Positions 37,824-47,528 of a DNA stretch of 64,000 nucleotides are shown here, in pieces; the stretch's first letter is position 1; the number at the start of each line of letters is the position of its first letter. Position numbers and translations under genes: made by a program. The notes under the pieces were generated by a model, which did no database searches, was not told where the DNA came from, and saw only the letters and a list, made by a program, of their open reading frames with translations. The stretch is from assembly GCF_001905145.1 (NCBI RefSeq), contig NZ_LWLB01000023.1, positions 496,001 through 560,000 on the forward strand. The letters run 5' to 3'. The stretch comes from Nocardiopsis sp. TSRI0078. GTDB taxonomy: Bacteria; Actinomycetota; Actinomycetes; Streptosporangiales; Streptosporangiaceae.

Positions 37824-37851
37824 GGCAGCCCGGGGCGCTCCCCGGGCTGCC
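37824..37851 (-). terminator. Terminator between dxs and the fprA-type gene
   Basis: GGCAGCCCGGGG-CGCT-CCCCGGGCTGCC is a perfect 12-bp stem. It is 32 nt past the dxs stop on the minus strand and ends 11 nt before the reductase start codon. Confidence 0.75.
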
Positions 37852-37882
37852 GGAAGGGCGGCGGCCTGCGGCCGGGAACGGG

Positions 37883-39805
37883 TCAGGCGGTCTCGTCGGC
37901 CAGCTCGTCGGCGGCCGCGTCGGTGCGGCGGGAGACCGTCTCGGTGAGCCTGCGGGACAGTTCCTGGGGGGTCAGGCCCTGCTCGCGCAGGATGCTGTCA
38001 CGCTTGGCGTGGTCCAGGAACTCCTGCTCGATACCGAACGTGCGCACCGGCACGTCCACGTCGTTGTCGCGCAGCAGGCGGGCCACGGCGTCGCCGACGG
38101 CGCCGGTACGGCCGTTGTCCTCGACGACCGCCACGACGCTGTGCTCGGCGGCCTCGCCGACCAGGGCCTCGTCCAGCGGCTTGACCCACAGGGGGTCGAC
38201 GACGGTGACGCCGAGGCCCTGGGCGGCCATCCGGTCGGCGACCTCGCAGGCGACCTGGGCCATGGTGCCCACGCCCACGATGAGCAGATCCTTGGAGTGT
38301 CCGCTGTCCTCGGCGCGGCGCAGCAGGTCCATGGAGCCGACCTTGCCGACCGCGTCCACCTGCTCGGTGACGGCGCCCTTGGGGTAGCGCACGACGGTGG
38401 GCGCGTCCTCGACGGCCACGGCCTCGCGCAGCAGGGCGCGCAGGCGCTCGGCGTCGCGGGGCGCGGCCAGGCGCAGTCCGGGGACCACCTGGAGGATGGA
38501 CATGTCCCACATGCCGTTGTGGCTGGCACCGTCGTTGCCGGTGACCCCGGCGCGGTCCAGACAGAACGTGACGCCCTGGCGGTGCAGGGCGGCGTCCATG
38601 AGCACCTGGTCGAAACAGCGGTTGAGGAACGTGGCGTAGACGGCCACCACCGGGTGCAGGCCGTTCATGGCCATACCGGTGGCGGCGGTGGCGGCGTGCT
38701 GTTCGGCGATGCCCACGTCGAAGATGCGGTCGGGGTAGGCCTCGGCGAACTTGCTGAGGCCGGTGGGGTGGAGCATGGCGGCGGTGATGCCCACCACGTC
38801 CCGGCGCTCGGCGCCGATCTCCACCATGGTGTCGGCGAAGACGGAGGTCCACTTGACGACCTTGGGGCCGGGCTTGGCCTGGCCCGTGGCCACGTCGAAG
38901 GGGCCGGGGGCGTGGAACTGGTCCTCGTCGTGGTTCTCGGCCGGAGCGTAGCCCTTGCCCTTCTGGGTGAGGCAGTGCACGATCACCGGGCCGCCGAAGT
39001 CGCGGGCGCGGCGCAGTGCCTTCTCCAGGACCTGCTCGTCGTGGCCGTCGATGGGCCCGAGGTACTTCAGGCCCAGGTCCTCGAACATCATCTGGGGCTG
39101 GATGGCGTCCTTGAGGCCCTTCTTGATGCCGTGCAGCGCCTCGTAGAGGGGCTGGCCGACCACGGGGGTGCGGTTGAGCGTGGTCTTGGCCAGGTCCAGG
39201 GCCTGCTCGTACCCGGGGGCCATGCGCAGGGAGGCGAGGTGGTCGGCGATCCCGCCCATGGTGGGCGAGTAGGAGCGGCCGTTGTCGTTGACCACGATGA
39301 CCAGGCGGCGGTCCTTGCGCGCGGCGATGTTGTTGAGCGCCTCCCAGGCCATGCCGCCGGTGAGCGCGCCGTCGCCGATGACCGCGACCACGGTGCGGTC
39401 CCGAAGGCCCCGCACCTCGTTGGCCCTGGCCATGCCGTCGGCGTAGGACAGGGACGTGGAGGCGTGGGAGTTCTCGATGAAGTCGTGCTCGGACTCTGCG
39501 CGCGAGGGGTAGCCGGACAGACCGCCCTCGGACTTGAGGTTGGTGAAGTCGTGGCGGCCGGTGAGGACCTTGTGCACGTAGGCCTGGTGGCCGGTGTCGA
39601 AGAGGATGGGGTCCTTCGGCGAGTCGAAGACCCGGTGCAGCGCGATGGTCAGCTCCACGACACCGAGGCTGGGACCGAGGTGCCCGCCGGTCTGGGAGCA
39701 GGAGTCGACCAGGAAGCCCCGGATCTCCTGTGCCAGCGCAGGGAGCTGGTCGGCCGGGAGCCTCTTGAGCTCTTCCGGATTGTGTATCGACTCGAACAGT
39801 GCCAC
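37883..39805 (-). CDS. dxs: 1-deoxy-D-xylulose-5-phosphate synthase
   Basis: 640 residues, normal length. It condenses pyruvate and glyceraldehyde-3-phosphate, the first step of the MEP isoprenoid pathway, using thiamine diphosphate. The thiamine motif is [16 protein letters not shown]. The N-terminal [18 protein letters not shown] and the transketolase central domain [18 protein letters not shown] are intact. ATG 39805 begins the conserved [15 protein letters not shown]. Upstream, AT-rich sequence at 39888-39908 (GTATACATAC) is a likely promoter. It is monocistronic, ending at a hairpin. Confidence 0.96.
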   Translation of the reverse strand: MALFESIHNPEELKRLPADQLPALAQEIRGFLVDSCSQTGGHLGPSLGVVELTIALHRVFDSPKDPILFDTGHQAYVHKVLTGRHDFTNLKSEGGLSGYPSRAESEHDFIENSHASTSLSYADGMARANEVRGLRDRTVVAVIGDGALTGGMAWEALNNIAARKDRRLVIVVNDNGRSYSPTMGGIADHLASLRMAPGYEQALDLAKTTLNRTPVVGQPLYEALHGIKKGLKDAIQPQMMFEDLGLKYLGPIDGHDEQVLEKALRRARDFGGPVIVHCLTQKGKGYAPAENHDEDQFHAPGPFDVATGQAKPGPKVVKWTSVFADTMVEIGAERRDVVGITAAMLHPTGLSKFAEAYPDRIFDVGIAEQHAATAATGMAMNGLHPVVAVYATFLNRCFDQVLMDAALHRQGVTFCLDRAGVTGNDGASHNGMWDMSILQVVPGLRLAAPRDAERLRALLREAVAVEDAPTVVRYPKGAVTEQVDAVGKVGSMDLLRRAEDSGHSKDLLIVGVGTMAQVACEVADRMAAQGLGVTVVDPLWVKPLDEALVGEAAEHSVVAVVEDNGRTGAVGDAVARLLRDNDVDVPVRTFGIEQEFLDHAKRDSILREQGLTPQELSRRLTETVSRRTDAAADELADETA

Positions 39806-40069
39806 TGTCTCGTCAGTCCCCTCGTCCAGCGTGTCCGTTGAGTTTGCCGCCCCGGCCCCTGACGTGGGCCGGATCCGACTACCGGCAGGTATACATACCC
39901 GAGTTTATGGGTGCACGTCCACGGGTCCTACCCAGCCCCGTGCGGGTGGGGAACCGGTTCCGCCGCCCCGCGAGCCCACCCGCCGGGCGGCCGGGACCAC
40001 GCCGGACTCCGCCCGGGTTTTCGCGTACATTACTCGGTCCGCGAAGCGGTTCGTCCCGGTCGGGGCGGC

Positions 40070-40885
40070 TCAGCCGAACACCGCCTGGCCCAGCAGGCCG
40101 AGCGCGGAGGCGGACACCACGCACAGCATGGCGACGCGCAGCCACGCGGCGTTGACCCGCCGGCGCAGCACGTTTCCGGCGAGGAAGCCCACGCCGACGA
40201 GGGGGATGGCCAAGGCCCCGACGACGGCGGTCCGCAGGTCCATCTGGCCGCCCAGGGTCAGCGCGGCCAGGGACACCGCGCCGCCGCAGAGGAAGAACGC
40301 GGCCAGGGTGGCGCGGACCCTGGCGGGCTCCTCGTGCTGGTAGAGCAGGGCCATCGGGGGGCCTCCGACCGAGGTGGCGGTGCCGGCGAAGCCGGACAGG
40401 GTCCCGGCGGCCACGAGCGAGGCCGGGGTGATGCGCACCCGCAGGGACCAGACCGACAGGACCACGGCCACGAGCACCATGGCTCCGACCGCTCCGGCCA
40501 GGGCCCGGGGCTCCAGGACCGCGACCACCCACACGCCCAGGACGGTTCCGGGCAGGCGCGCGGGCAGTCCCCAGGCGATGCCGTGCCAGTCCACGTGCCG
40601 CCACTCCTGCAGGAGGGTGAGCGCCGGGAGGATGATCACGGCGACGAGCAGCGCCCCGGGCATGAGGGTGGGGTCCAGGAGGGAGATGACGGGCGCGGCG
40701 ACCAGTCCGAGGCCGAGGCCGACGGTGCTCTGCACGGCGGCGCCGGTGACGACCGCGAGCGCGGCGAGGACGACGAACGTCCACAGGTCGTCCCCGCTGA
40801 GTATCCCGTGGCCGGTGGGGGAGAAGAGTTCTGCGAGGTTCGAGGTGGACACGAGGGCGGGGAGGGCTGTGGTTTCCGTAGGCAC
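40070..40885 (-). CDS. TauE/SafE-family sulfite/organosulfonate exporter-like protein
   Basis: 271 residues with about eight transmembrane helices. Family motifs are the N-terminal VQSTVGLGLGLVAAPVISLL and the internal repeat TLSGFAGTATSVGGPPMALL. TauE/SafE proteins move sulfite, sulfoacetate or related anions across the membrane. The start is a GTG at 40885. It is monocistronic and distant from the sulfur cluster of this window, so a sulfur substrate is only suggested by family. Confidence 0.88.
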   Translation of the reverse strand: MPTETTALPALVSTSNLAELFSPTGHGILSGDDLWTFVVLAALAVVTGAAVQSTVGLGLGLVAAPVISLLDPTLMPGALLVAVIILPALTLLQEWRHVDWHGIAWGLPARLPGTVLGVWVVAVLEPRALAGAVGAMVLVAVVLSVWSLRVRITPASLVAAGTLSGFAGTATSVGGPPMALLYQHEEPARVRATLAAFFLCGGAVSLAALTLGGQMDLRTAVVGALAIPLVGVGFLAGNVLRRRVNAAWLRVAMLCVVSASALGLLGQAVFG

Positions 40886-40983
40886 GACCCGCGACGCTAC
40901 ACCCCGACTTTCCCTACCAGGATCGGGAGGTAGGAAGGTGGGACGACCATCCGGAGGCGGGACGGGGCCGGGAACGACGAGGG

Positions 40984-41014
40984 CCCGGCCCGGCGCTCGG
41001 GGCGCCGGGCCGGG
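40984..41014 (-). terminator. Terminator of the sugar ABC transporter operon
   Basis: CCCGGCCCGGCGC-TCGGG-GCGCCGGGCCGGG is a perfect 13-bp stem, about 70 nt after the permease stop on the minus strand. Confidence 0.75.
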
Positions 41015-41082
41015 TGGGAGCGGGCGGAGACGGTGGGGAGTGAGGCACCGTCGGCCGCCCCGGGATGGTCCGTGTCCGCCTG

Positions 41083-42363
41083 TCAGGCGCCTCCCCTGGC
41101 GTGGGTCTTGCGACCCCGGCGGGAGAAGGCGTCCAGGATGACCGCGATCAGCAGCACCGCGGCGGTGATCATGAACCGGACGGCGGTGTTCATCTGGAGC
41201 AGCAGCAGGCCGGAGGTGATCGCGCCGAGGACCAGGCCGCCCAGGAGGGCGGAGTAGGCGTTGCCGCGTCCGCCGAAGAGGCTGGTGCCGCCGATGACCG
41301 CGGCCGCGATGGCCATCATCAGCTCCTCACCGCCACCGGTGGACACGCTCGCGGCGAAGTTGCGCGAGGTCAGCATGATCCCGCCCAGGGCGGCGAGGGC
41401 GGAGGCGATGCCGAACACCGAGATGCGGATCAGGTCCACGTTGATGCCGGCGCGCCGGGCGGCCTCGGCGTTGCCGCCGACGGCGTAGACCATGCGGCCG
41501 TAGCGGGTCTTGCGCAGGACGAGGTCGAGGACGACGACGAAGCCCACGAAGATCAGGAAGGCCAGCGGCACGCCCTTGTACTGGTTGAGCACCCACACGC
41601 TGCCCAGGAGCGGCAGCAGCAGCAGGGCGGCCCTGAAGAGGAGCTCCACCGGGGGCTTGTAGGGCAGGCCCGCCTGGTGGCGGCGCCGCTCCACCGTCGC
41701 CACCGAGACGAAGTACAGGACCGCGGCCAGGAGCGCGATCCCCCAGCCCACGGCCGGCACGAAGAAGGTCTGGGTCAGCAGGGAGATCGGCCCGCTCGGG
41801 CTGGTGTTGATGGTGCCGTCGGCGCCCATCAGGTACAGGTGCAGGCCCTGCCATCCCAGCAGGCCCGCGAGGGTGACCACGAAGGCCGGCACCCCCAGCT
41901 TCGCGAAGACGAAGCCGTGCACCAGCCCCACCAGGAGGCCGATCGCCAGGGCGGCGGCGATGGCGGCCCACTCGTTGACGCCCTGCTTGACGGCCAGGAC
42001 GCCCAGGACCGCCGCGGCGAGACCGGCGACCGAGCCGATGGACAGGTCGATCTCACCGAGGAGCAGGACCATGATCACGCCGGTGGTCATCAGGCCGATG
42101 GCGGCGATCTGCACGGTCAGGTTGGACAGGTTCTGCGGCGACAGGAACCGGTCGTTGGCCGACTGGAAGACCACGGCGATGAGGACCAGGCCGATGACCA
42201 CCGGAATCGGACCCAGCTCACCGCTGCGCAGATTGCGCTTGAGGGCCTCGATCCACCCCTTGGGCGAGGCGGCCGTGACCAACAGACGCGGATCGCGCTT
42301 CGACTCGGCCGACTCGGCCCCGCCCTGCGCGGGTGCCTTGGAGACAGGGGTCTGCTGGGTCAT
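41083..42363 (-). CDS. Sugar ABC transporter permease (xylose/CUT2 type, XylH-like)
   Basis: 426 residues, longer than RbsC and like XylH. About ten transmembrane helices are seen, with MVLLLGEIDLSIGSVAGLAA (the CUT2 signature) and KTRYGRMVYAVGGNAEAARR. The ATG 42363 shares its A with the stop of the ATPase gene, so the two are coupled. It forms the membrane channel for the sugar delivered by the binding protein. Xylose is the best guess from length and similarity; ribose-type sugars cannot be excluded. Confidence 0.9.
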   Translation of the reverse strand: MTQQTPVSKAPAQGGAESAESKRDPRLLVTAASPKGWIEALKRNLRSGELGPIPVVIGLVLIAVVFQSANDRFLSPQNLSNLTVQIAAIGLMTTGVIMVLLLGEIDLSIGSVAGLAAAVLGVLAVKQGVNEWAAIAAALAIGLLVGLVHGFVFAKLGVPAFVVTLAGLLGWQGLHLYLMGADGTINTSPSGPISLLTQTFFVPAVGWGIALLAAVLYFVSVATVERRRHQAGLPYKPPVELLFRAALLLLPLLGSVWVLNQYKGVPLAFLIFVGFVVVLDLVLRKTRYGRMVYAVGGNAEAARRAGINVDLIRISVFGIASALAALGGIMLTSRNFAASVSTGGGEELMMAIAAAVIGGTSLFGGRGNAYSALLGGLVLGAITSGLLLLQMNTAVRFMITAAVLLIAVILDAFSRRGRKTHARGGA

Positions 42364-43160
42364 CACTTGTCCTCCGTGGCCAGGGCCGAGGCACCGGTGC
42401 GCTCGGAACGGCGGCTGACCGGGTTGTCGGCGGCACCGGTGATGGCGGCCACGATCTCCTCGTAGCTGGTGTCCGCGATGGGGAAGTTCCCGGCGTTGCG
42501 GCCCAGCCGCAGCACCACGGCGCGGTCGGCGACCGCGCGCACGTCGGCCATGTTGTGGCTGATCAGCAGCACTCCCAGGCCCTTGTCGCGCAGGCGCTCG
42601 ATGAGGTCGAGGACCTGGGCGGTCTGGGCGACGCCCAGGGCCGCGGTGGGCTCGTCGAGCATCACCACGCGCGGCTGCCCCAGGAGGGAGCGGGCGATGG
42701 CGATGATCTGGCGCTGGCCGCCGGAGAGGGAGGCCACCGGGACGCGCAGGCTGGGGATGCGCACGGACAGGGAGTCCAGCAGTTCCCGGGCCCGGCTCTC
42801 CATCTCGACCTCGTCGAGGGTGCCGGGGAAATGCAGCTTCTCGTTGCCCAGGAAGAGGTTGCCGACGATGTCCAGGTTGTCGCACAGGGCGAGGTCCTGG
42901 TAGATGGTGGCGATGCCCAGGCGCTGGGCGTCGGAGGGCCCGCTGATGGTGACGGGCTTGCCGTCCCAGGTGATGACCCCGCCGCTGTCCGCGGGGTGGG
43001 CCCCGGAGATCACCTTGACCAGGGTGGACTTGCCCGCGCCGTTGTCACCGAGCAGGGCGACGACCTCACCCTCACCGACGTGGAAGTCAACGTCGCTCAG
43101 GGCGCGGACGGCGCCGAAGGTCTTGGAGATCCCGGACAGTTCCAGGACTGGTGTGCTCAT
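42363..43160 (-). CDS. Sugar ABC transporter ATP-binding protein (single-domain CUT2)
   Basis: 265 residues from ATG 43160. Walker A is GDNGAGKSTLVK, the signature is LSGGQRQIIAIARSLL, Walker B is RVVMLDEPTAALG and the switch His is in LLISHNMADV. It has only one ATPase domain, whereas classical XylG/RbsA have two; single-domain members are common in actinomycetes, where they act as homodimers. It is coupled to the permease downstream and separated from the binding-protein gene by a 21-bp hairpin. Confidence 0.92.
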   Translation of the reverse strand: MSTPVLELSGISKTFGAVRALSDVDFHVGEGEVVALLGDNGAGKSTLVKVISGAHPADSGGVITWDGKPVTISGPSDAQRLGIATIYQDLALCDNLDIVGNLFLGNEKLHFPGTLDEVEMESRARELLDSLSVRIPSLRVPVASLSGGQRQIIAIARSLLGQPRVVMLDEPTAALGVAQTAQVLDLIERLRDKGLGVLLISHNMADVRAVADRAVVLRLGRNAGNFPIADTSYEEIVAAITGAADNPVSRRSERTGASALATEDK

Positions 43161-43182
43161 GCGTTCGCTTCTCTTCTCTCGT

Positions 43183-43229
43183 CCCGGCCCGGGCGGGCGG
43201 ACAGGTGGTGTCCGCCCGCCCGGGCCGGG
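43183..43229 (-). terminator. Intra-operon hairpin between binding protein and ATPase
   Basis: CCCGGCCCGGGCGGGCGGAC plus A (43183-43203) pairs perfectly with 43209-43229 over 21 bp, with loop GGTGG. It starts 15 nt after the binding-protein stop. Such stems stop most transcripts and protect the 3' end, making the binding protein more abundant than the ATPase and permease. Confidence 0.8.
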
Positions 43230-43244
43230 CCGTCGCACCGGTTC

Positions 43245-44390
43245 CTAGAGGGCTTCCTGGCAGAAGTCGGTGTCGGCGTAGTCGTCGGTGCAGATCTCCT
43301 CGATGCTGTAGATCCCGTCCGAGACGACCGTGTCGCCGACGTTCTCCGCGGTGACCGCGATCGGCTCCAGCAGGACCGACGGGACGGTCTCGCCGCCGCC
43401 GTCCTCGACGTCGGTGAGCGTGTACTCGCCCAGCTCGGGGTCCTCGCCGGTGGCCAGGCCCACGGCCATGGCGGCCGCGATCTGGGCCTCGGGCTCGATG
43501 GCCTTGTAGACGGTCATGTACTGCTCACCGGCGATGATGCGCTGGATGCCGGCGAGTTCGGCGTCCTGTCCGGTCACGGGGGGCAGGTCCTCGACGCTCA
43601 CGCCCGCGCTGCGCAGCGCGGAGATGACACCGGAGGCGATGCCGTCGTTGGCGGCGTAGACGCCGGTGATCTCGTCCAGGCCCAGGGAGGTGATGGAGCC
43701 CTCCATCTGGGAGTTGGCCTCGTCCGGCGACCAGTCCGGGGTGTCGAACTCCTGGCCGACCTTGATCTGGTCCTCGAAGACCTCCATGGCGCCCGCCTTG
43801 AAGCTGGCGGCGTTGGGGTCGGTGGGCGAACCGTGCATCACGACGATCGAGCCCTCACCGGTGGTGCCCTCCGCCTCCAGGGCCTCCAGCAGGGACTGGG
43901 CCTGGACCTGGCCGACGCGGTGGTTGTCGAAGGAGACGTACATGTCGGCGCCGCCCTCGGCGAGGCGGTCGTAGGCGAGCACCGGCACGCCCTGCGACTT
44001 GGCCTCGTTGACGGTCCCGGCCGCGGCCGCGGCGTCGACGGCGTCCAGGACGAGCACGTCCACGCCGTCGGTCAGCATGGCCTGGGCCTGGGTCTGCTGC
44101 TCGTCCACGTCCCCGTCGGCGTTGGCGTAGGACACCTCGCAGTTCGGGCAGAGCTCGGCCATCTCCGCCTCGAAGAAGGGGCGGTCGAAGGCCTCGTAGC
44201 GGGCCGTGTGGAGGTCGGGCAGGAGGAGGCCGACCTGGAAGCCCTCCTCGACGGTGTGGGTCTCCTGCTCACCCTCGCCTCCGGAGGTGGTGAGCGAGCC
44301 GCAACCGGTGACGAGGAGTGCCAGAGCCGCTCCGGCGGCGGCGAAACCGCCGGCGGCCGTGCGGCGCGGTGTGAAGCGTCGTGTGTTCAA
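43245..44390 (-). CDS. Sugar ABC transporter substrate-binding lipoprotein (XylF-like)
   Basis: 381 residues from a TTG at 44390, supported by GAGAGG 8 nt upstream. The signal peptide ends in the lipobox LLVTGCGS, so it is lipid-anchored outside the cell. A periplasmic-binding-protein type 1 fold follows (FQVGLLLPDLHTARYEAFDR, DVLVLDAVDAAAAAGTV, VYAANDGIASGVISAL, PPVTGQDAELAGIQRI), close to the xylose-binding group. The C-terminal ICTDDYADTDFC may form a disulfide with another cysteine. It is the first gene of the operon and is likely repressed by the ROK protein. Confidence 0.92.
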   Translation of the reverse strand: MNTRRFTPRRTAAGGFAAAGAALALLVTGCGSLTTSGGEGEQETHTVEEGFQVGLLLPDLHTARYEAFDRPFFEAEMAELCPNCEVSYANADGDVDEQQTQAQAMLTDGVDVLVLDAVDAAAAAGTVNEAKSQGVPVLAYDRLAEGGADMYVSFDNHRVGQVQAQSLLEALEAEGTTGEGSIVVMHGSPTDPNAASFKAGAMEVFEDQIKVGQEFDTPDWSPDEANSQMEGSITSLGLDEITGVYAANDGIASGVISALRSAGVSVEDLPPVTGQDAELAGIQRIIAGEQYMTVYKAIEPEAQIAAAMAVGLATGEDPELGEYTLTDVEDGGGETVPSVLLEPIAVTAENVGDTVVSDGIYSIEEICTDDYADTDFCQEAL

Positions 44391-44482
44391 CGCGGGTGCC
44401 TCTCATGACGGGGGATGCGAACGGTGGAACTCGCGAGTGGTGGAGTGAAGTCAAACCCCGCCGCCACCTTGCCGTCAACTCC

Positions 44483-44530
44483 TGAACACATAACCGAAAC
44501 ATCACGAGTCTTGTGTTCACGCTGTGAACA
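44483..44530. promoter_or_regulatory. Operator-like inverted repeats upstream of the binding-protein gene
   Basis: TGTTCAC-GCT-GTGAACA (44514-44530) is a perfect 7-bp inverted repeat, and a further half site TGAACACA lies at 44483-44490. They sit about 95-140 nt upstream of the TTG start in an AT-richer stretch. A ROK or LacI-type repressor site is the natural reading. Confidence 0.5.
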
Positions 44531-44823
44531 GAACGAAAACCCAGGCCACAGCGGGGATCCCCGCGTGTGAGCTTGTGTGAAGGGAACCTGGTTTTTTACC
44601 GAACCGCGGTTGCGACCCGTCGCTGACCTCGGTGTTCGCCGCCCGCCAGCTTATGCGCGGATACCGTCCCATGGTGCCCGGACACCGTACGGATCCGCTC
44701 CGGGCCCCGATCCGGGCCGGAGGGGCCCACGGGCCGGGCACGAAAGGGGCCGGGGAACGTCCGCGCCACCGAGAACGCGGGGACCCGGCGGTACGGGAGG
44801 CTGGGCCCGCCCCGTCCCTCGGG
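44531..44823. other. Intergenic region between the sugar operon and the ROK gene
   Basis: 293 bases, both neighbours on the minus strand. The left part is the upstream promoter region of the sugar operon, including CCTGGTTTTTTACCG (44587-44601). The right part is the GC-rich trailer of the ROK gene. No gene seen. Confidence 0.4.
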
Positions 44824-45999
44824 TCAGTTCACGTGCAGCGCGGCCATGCGCAGTGCGCCGTACAGGGCCGCGTCCCGGCCCAGCGCGCTCGGTACCAGTT
44901 CGAGCCGGTCCAGGGCGCTTCCCAGCGAGCCCAGCTCCATCGCCCGGCGCATCGGGTCCAGCAGCAGCTCCCCCGCCTCGGCCAGCTCCCCGCCCACGAT
45001 CACCCGATCGGGGTTGAACAGGTTCGCCATGATCGCGGTGCCCTGGCCCAGCGCGGTACCCGCCTCGGCGATGATGCGCCGGCTGCCCGGGTCGCCCTCC
45101 AGCGCCGCCGCCACCATGTCCGGGACCCGGACGGGCCCCGGGCCGCGGGCCGCACCGTTGTCCTGCGGCAGCATGTCCAGCAGGTAGTTCGCGCCCACGA
45201 AGGTCTCCAGGCAGCCCCGGTTGCCGCACCGGCACACCTGTCCGCGCGGGTCCAGGGCGATGTGCCCGATCTCCCCGGCCGTGCCTCCCGCGCCGCGGAA
45301 GAGCCGGCCGGACATCATGATGCCCGCGCCCACGCCCTCGTTGATGACCAGGTGGACCACGTGTTCGGCCCCCACGCCCGCGCCCTGGTGCTGCTCGGCC
45401 AGGACCGAGAGGTTGGCGTCGTTCTCGGCCAGGGCCTCCACCCCCAGCCGCTCGGTCAGGGCCTCGGCCGGGCGGAACCCCGCCCAGCGGGGCACGCAGG
45501 AGATGTCGCCGACCTCGCCGGTGGCCGGGTCGACCGGGCCGGGGACGGAGACCACCACCGACGACACGGTGCCCAGGTCGATCCGCGAGCGGAGCAGTGT
45601 GGTCTCGGTCAGCCAGGCGGCGCGCCGTATCCCGCGCTCGGCGTCGGAGGCCACGTCGTAGTCGATCTCCTCGCGGGCCAGCATGTTGCCGTCGCTGTCG
45701 CCGATCGCGACGCGGACGCACGCGGCGGTGAAGTCGACGGCCACGACGGTGCCGGGCGGGCGCAGCAGCGTGACCGCCCTGGCCCGGCGGCCGTTGGAGG
45801 AGGTGTCGCGCACCGAGACCGTCCCGGCGGCGCGCAAGCCGCGGACGATGTTGGAGACGCTGGCCGCGGACAGGCCGGTGGACCGGGACAGTTCGGCCTG
45901 GGTGCACGTCCCGTCGCGGCGCAGCACGTCCACGACCCGCCGCTCGTTCGCCTGGCGCAGGGCGGACTGGGATCCCGGCGTCGCGGTGGCCTCGGTCAC
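44824..45999 (-). CDS. ROK-family transcriptional repressor
   Basis: 391 residues from GTG 45999 with AAAGGGG 7 nt upstream; an in-frame ATG 22 codons earlier is less well placed. The N-terminal winged helix is at about 12-70 (RRDGTCTQAELSRSTGLSAA). The ROK sugar-kinase fold follows, with the zinc motif CRCGNRGCLE and GAGGTAGEIGHIALDP. The family senses sugars such as xylose or glucose. Being next to the xylose-type transporter, it is probably its repressor. Confidence 0.92.
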   Translation of the reverse strand: MTEATATPGSQSALRQANERRVVDVLRRDGTCTQAELSRSTGLSAASVSNIVRGLRAAGTVSVRDTSSNGRRARAVTLLRPPGTVVAVDFTAACVRVAIGDSDGNMLAREEIDYDVASDAERGIRRAAWLTETTLLRSRIDLGTVSSVVVSVPGPVDPATGEVGDISCVPRWAGFRPAEALTERLGVEALAENDANLSVLAEQHQGAGVGAEHVVHLVINEGVGAGIMMSGRLFRGAGGTAGEIGHIALDPRGQVCRCGNRGCLETFVGANYLLDMLPQDNGAARGPGPVRVPDMVAAALEGDPGSRRIIAEAGTALGQGTAIMANLFNPDRVIVGGELAEAGELLLDPMRRAMELGSLGSALDRLELVPSALGRDAALYGALRMAALHVN

Positions 46000-46110
46000 C
46001 AGTTGCCCCTTTGCCTTGGTGGTCTCCCGGCGCTTCGGCACCGTTGCGAGGAATGCTACAAGCATTGAACGCAAGCCGAAACTTCGCGTCGTCGGCGTTA
46101 GGGTCCGAAC

Positions 46111-46737
46111 GTGACCAGACCACGCATCAGCACCGCCGAGCCCGGATGGCCGCACCGCCTCGCCCGGACGGTCCCCTCCCCCGGCGCGGGCCGCGCCCGT
46201 GTCGTGGCGGTCGAGGGGCGCTCGGGCGCGGGCAAGAGCACGGTGGCCGAGGAGCTCGGCGCGGCGCTGGCCGCGCGGGGGGAGCCGACCCGCGTGCTGA
46301 CCATGGAGGACCTCTACCCCGGCTGGGAGGGCCTGGCTGAGGCGCCGGAACTGCTGCGGGAATGGGTCCTGGAACCGCTCGCGCGCGGGGAGCGGGCGGC
46401 ATGGCGGCGCTACGACTGGGAGCGGGGCGCGTTCGCGCGGGAGTGGACCGCCCTGCCCGGCGACGTGGCGGCGGGCGGGGTCCTCGTGGTGGAGGGGTCC
46501 GGCTCGGGCGCCGCCGCCGTGCGCGGCCTCCTCGACCTGCTGGTGTGGGTGGCCGCGCCCGACGGCGAGCGCTCGCTGCGGTTGGACGGCCGGTGGGACG
46601 CGGGCCTCTACGCGCCCTACCGGCGCGTGTGGGCGGAGCAGGAGGAGGCCTTCCACCGGCGGGACCGCCCCCGGGAGCACTCCGACGTGGTGGTCGACAA
46701 CTCCTCGCGCGGCGACGGCGGCGGACCGGTCGGTTGA
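46111..46737 (+). CDS. Uridine-kinase-like P-loop protein
   Basis: 208 residues with Walker A GRSGAGKSTVAEEL at about 36-49. MEDLYPGWEGL matches the substrate-binding segment of actinobacterial uridine kinase-like ATP-binding proteins, and RREHSDVVVDN-type sequence closes the fold. Substrate unproven. The GTG has no Shine-Dalgarno; TAGGGT (46099-46104) is 6 nt upstream, giving another likely leaderless start. It is divergent from the ROK gene and ends 13 nt from the convergent channel gene. Confidence 0.78.
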   Translation: MTRPRISTAEPGWPHRLARTVPSPGAGRARVVAVEGRSGAGKSTVAEELGAALAARGEPTRVLTMEDLYPGWEGLAEAPELLREWVLEPLARGERAAWRRYDWERGAFAREWTALPGDVAAGGVLVVEGSGSGAAAVRGLLDLLVWVAAPDGERSLRLDGRWDAGLYAPYRRVWAEQEEAFHRRDRPREHSDVVVDNSSRGDGGGPVG

Positions 46738-46750
46738 GGGCCGAGAGCGC

Positions 46751-47446
46751 TCATCCGGCTCCCGGTGCAGACGTCCCTCCCCGGCGGAGACCGGCGAAGG
46801 CGCCGACCAGACGCGCGACGACCGTGGTCAGGAACAGCGTTCCGGTGACCGCCTCGGCCGCGGAGAGCGTGCGCGCCCACGTCGAGACCGGCAGGACGTC
46901 CCCGTAGCCCAGGGTGACCAGGGTGACGAAGGAGTAGTAGAAGAGCTGCTGCCAGGCGACCCGGCCACCGGGGTGGGAGGAGTCGGCGAAGCTTCCGGGG
47001 GAGGCGCTCTCCAGGACCGCGAACACGGTGGTGAAGAACCCGCCGAGCAACAGGTAGACGCACACCGCCGCCAGGACGAGATCCGGTTCGTGGGTACGGC
47101 TGCGGCGGTAGACGAACCTCAGCAGCGAGTACATCAGCACGATCTGGAAGGCCGCCGCCGCGACGAACATGGACGTCAGCGCCGGGCCGTGGCCACCGGT
47201 CGCACCGGTCCACGCCCCGCAGCCGAGCAGGACCGCGCCCGTGACGGCCGCCGGAGCGACCCGGTCGCGCTCCCCGCGTACCAACAGGACGCCGGAGAGC
47301 ACCACCCCCACGTACGTGACCAGGTACAGCGCCGCCCAGAGCGGACCGTGGAGGGTGACGGGGCACCCGAACTGGACGAGGACCACGAACCCGAGGAACA
47401 CTCCGAGGTGCACGGGGCGGCCCGGCCTGCCTCCGCGTCTGCGCAC
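46751..47446 (-). CDS. Two-pore-domain-type potassium channel protein
   Basis: 231 residues from GTG 47446 (CAGAGT is 6 nt upstream; a GTG at 47506 would add 20 residues). About six hydrophobic segments are seen: four N-terminal helices, then a pore module with an outer helix, pore helix FYYSFVTLVTLGYGDVLP, and an inner helix. TLGYGD is the K+ selectivity filter of the ion-channel 2 family (PF07885). It has no RCK domain. It should form tetrameric K+ channels in the cell membrane. Confidence 0.85.
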   Translation of the reverse strand: MRRRGGRPGRPVHLGVFLGFVVLVQFGCPVTLHGPLWAALYLVTYVGVVLSGVLLVRGERDRVAPAAVTGAVLLGCGAWTGATGGHGPALTSMFVAAAAFQIVLMYSLLRFVYRRSRTHEPDLVLAAVCVYLLLGGFFTTVFAVLESASPGSFADSSHPGGRVAWQQLFYYSFVTLVTLGYGDVLPVSTWARTLSAAEAVTGTLFLTTVVARLVGAFAGLRRGGTSAPGAG

Positions 47447-47528
47447 GGGCTCACTCTGGCACGCTCCCCCTCGCCCGAAGGGGAGCCGCGCCGGTGTCCG
47501 CGGCACCGGCGGACCGCTCCGCGACGCG

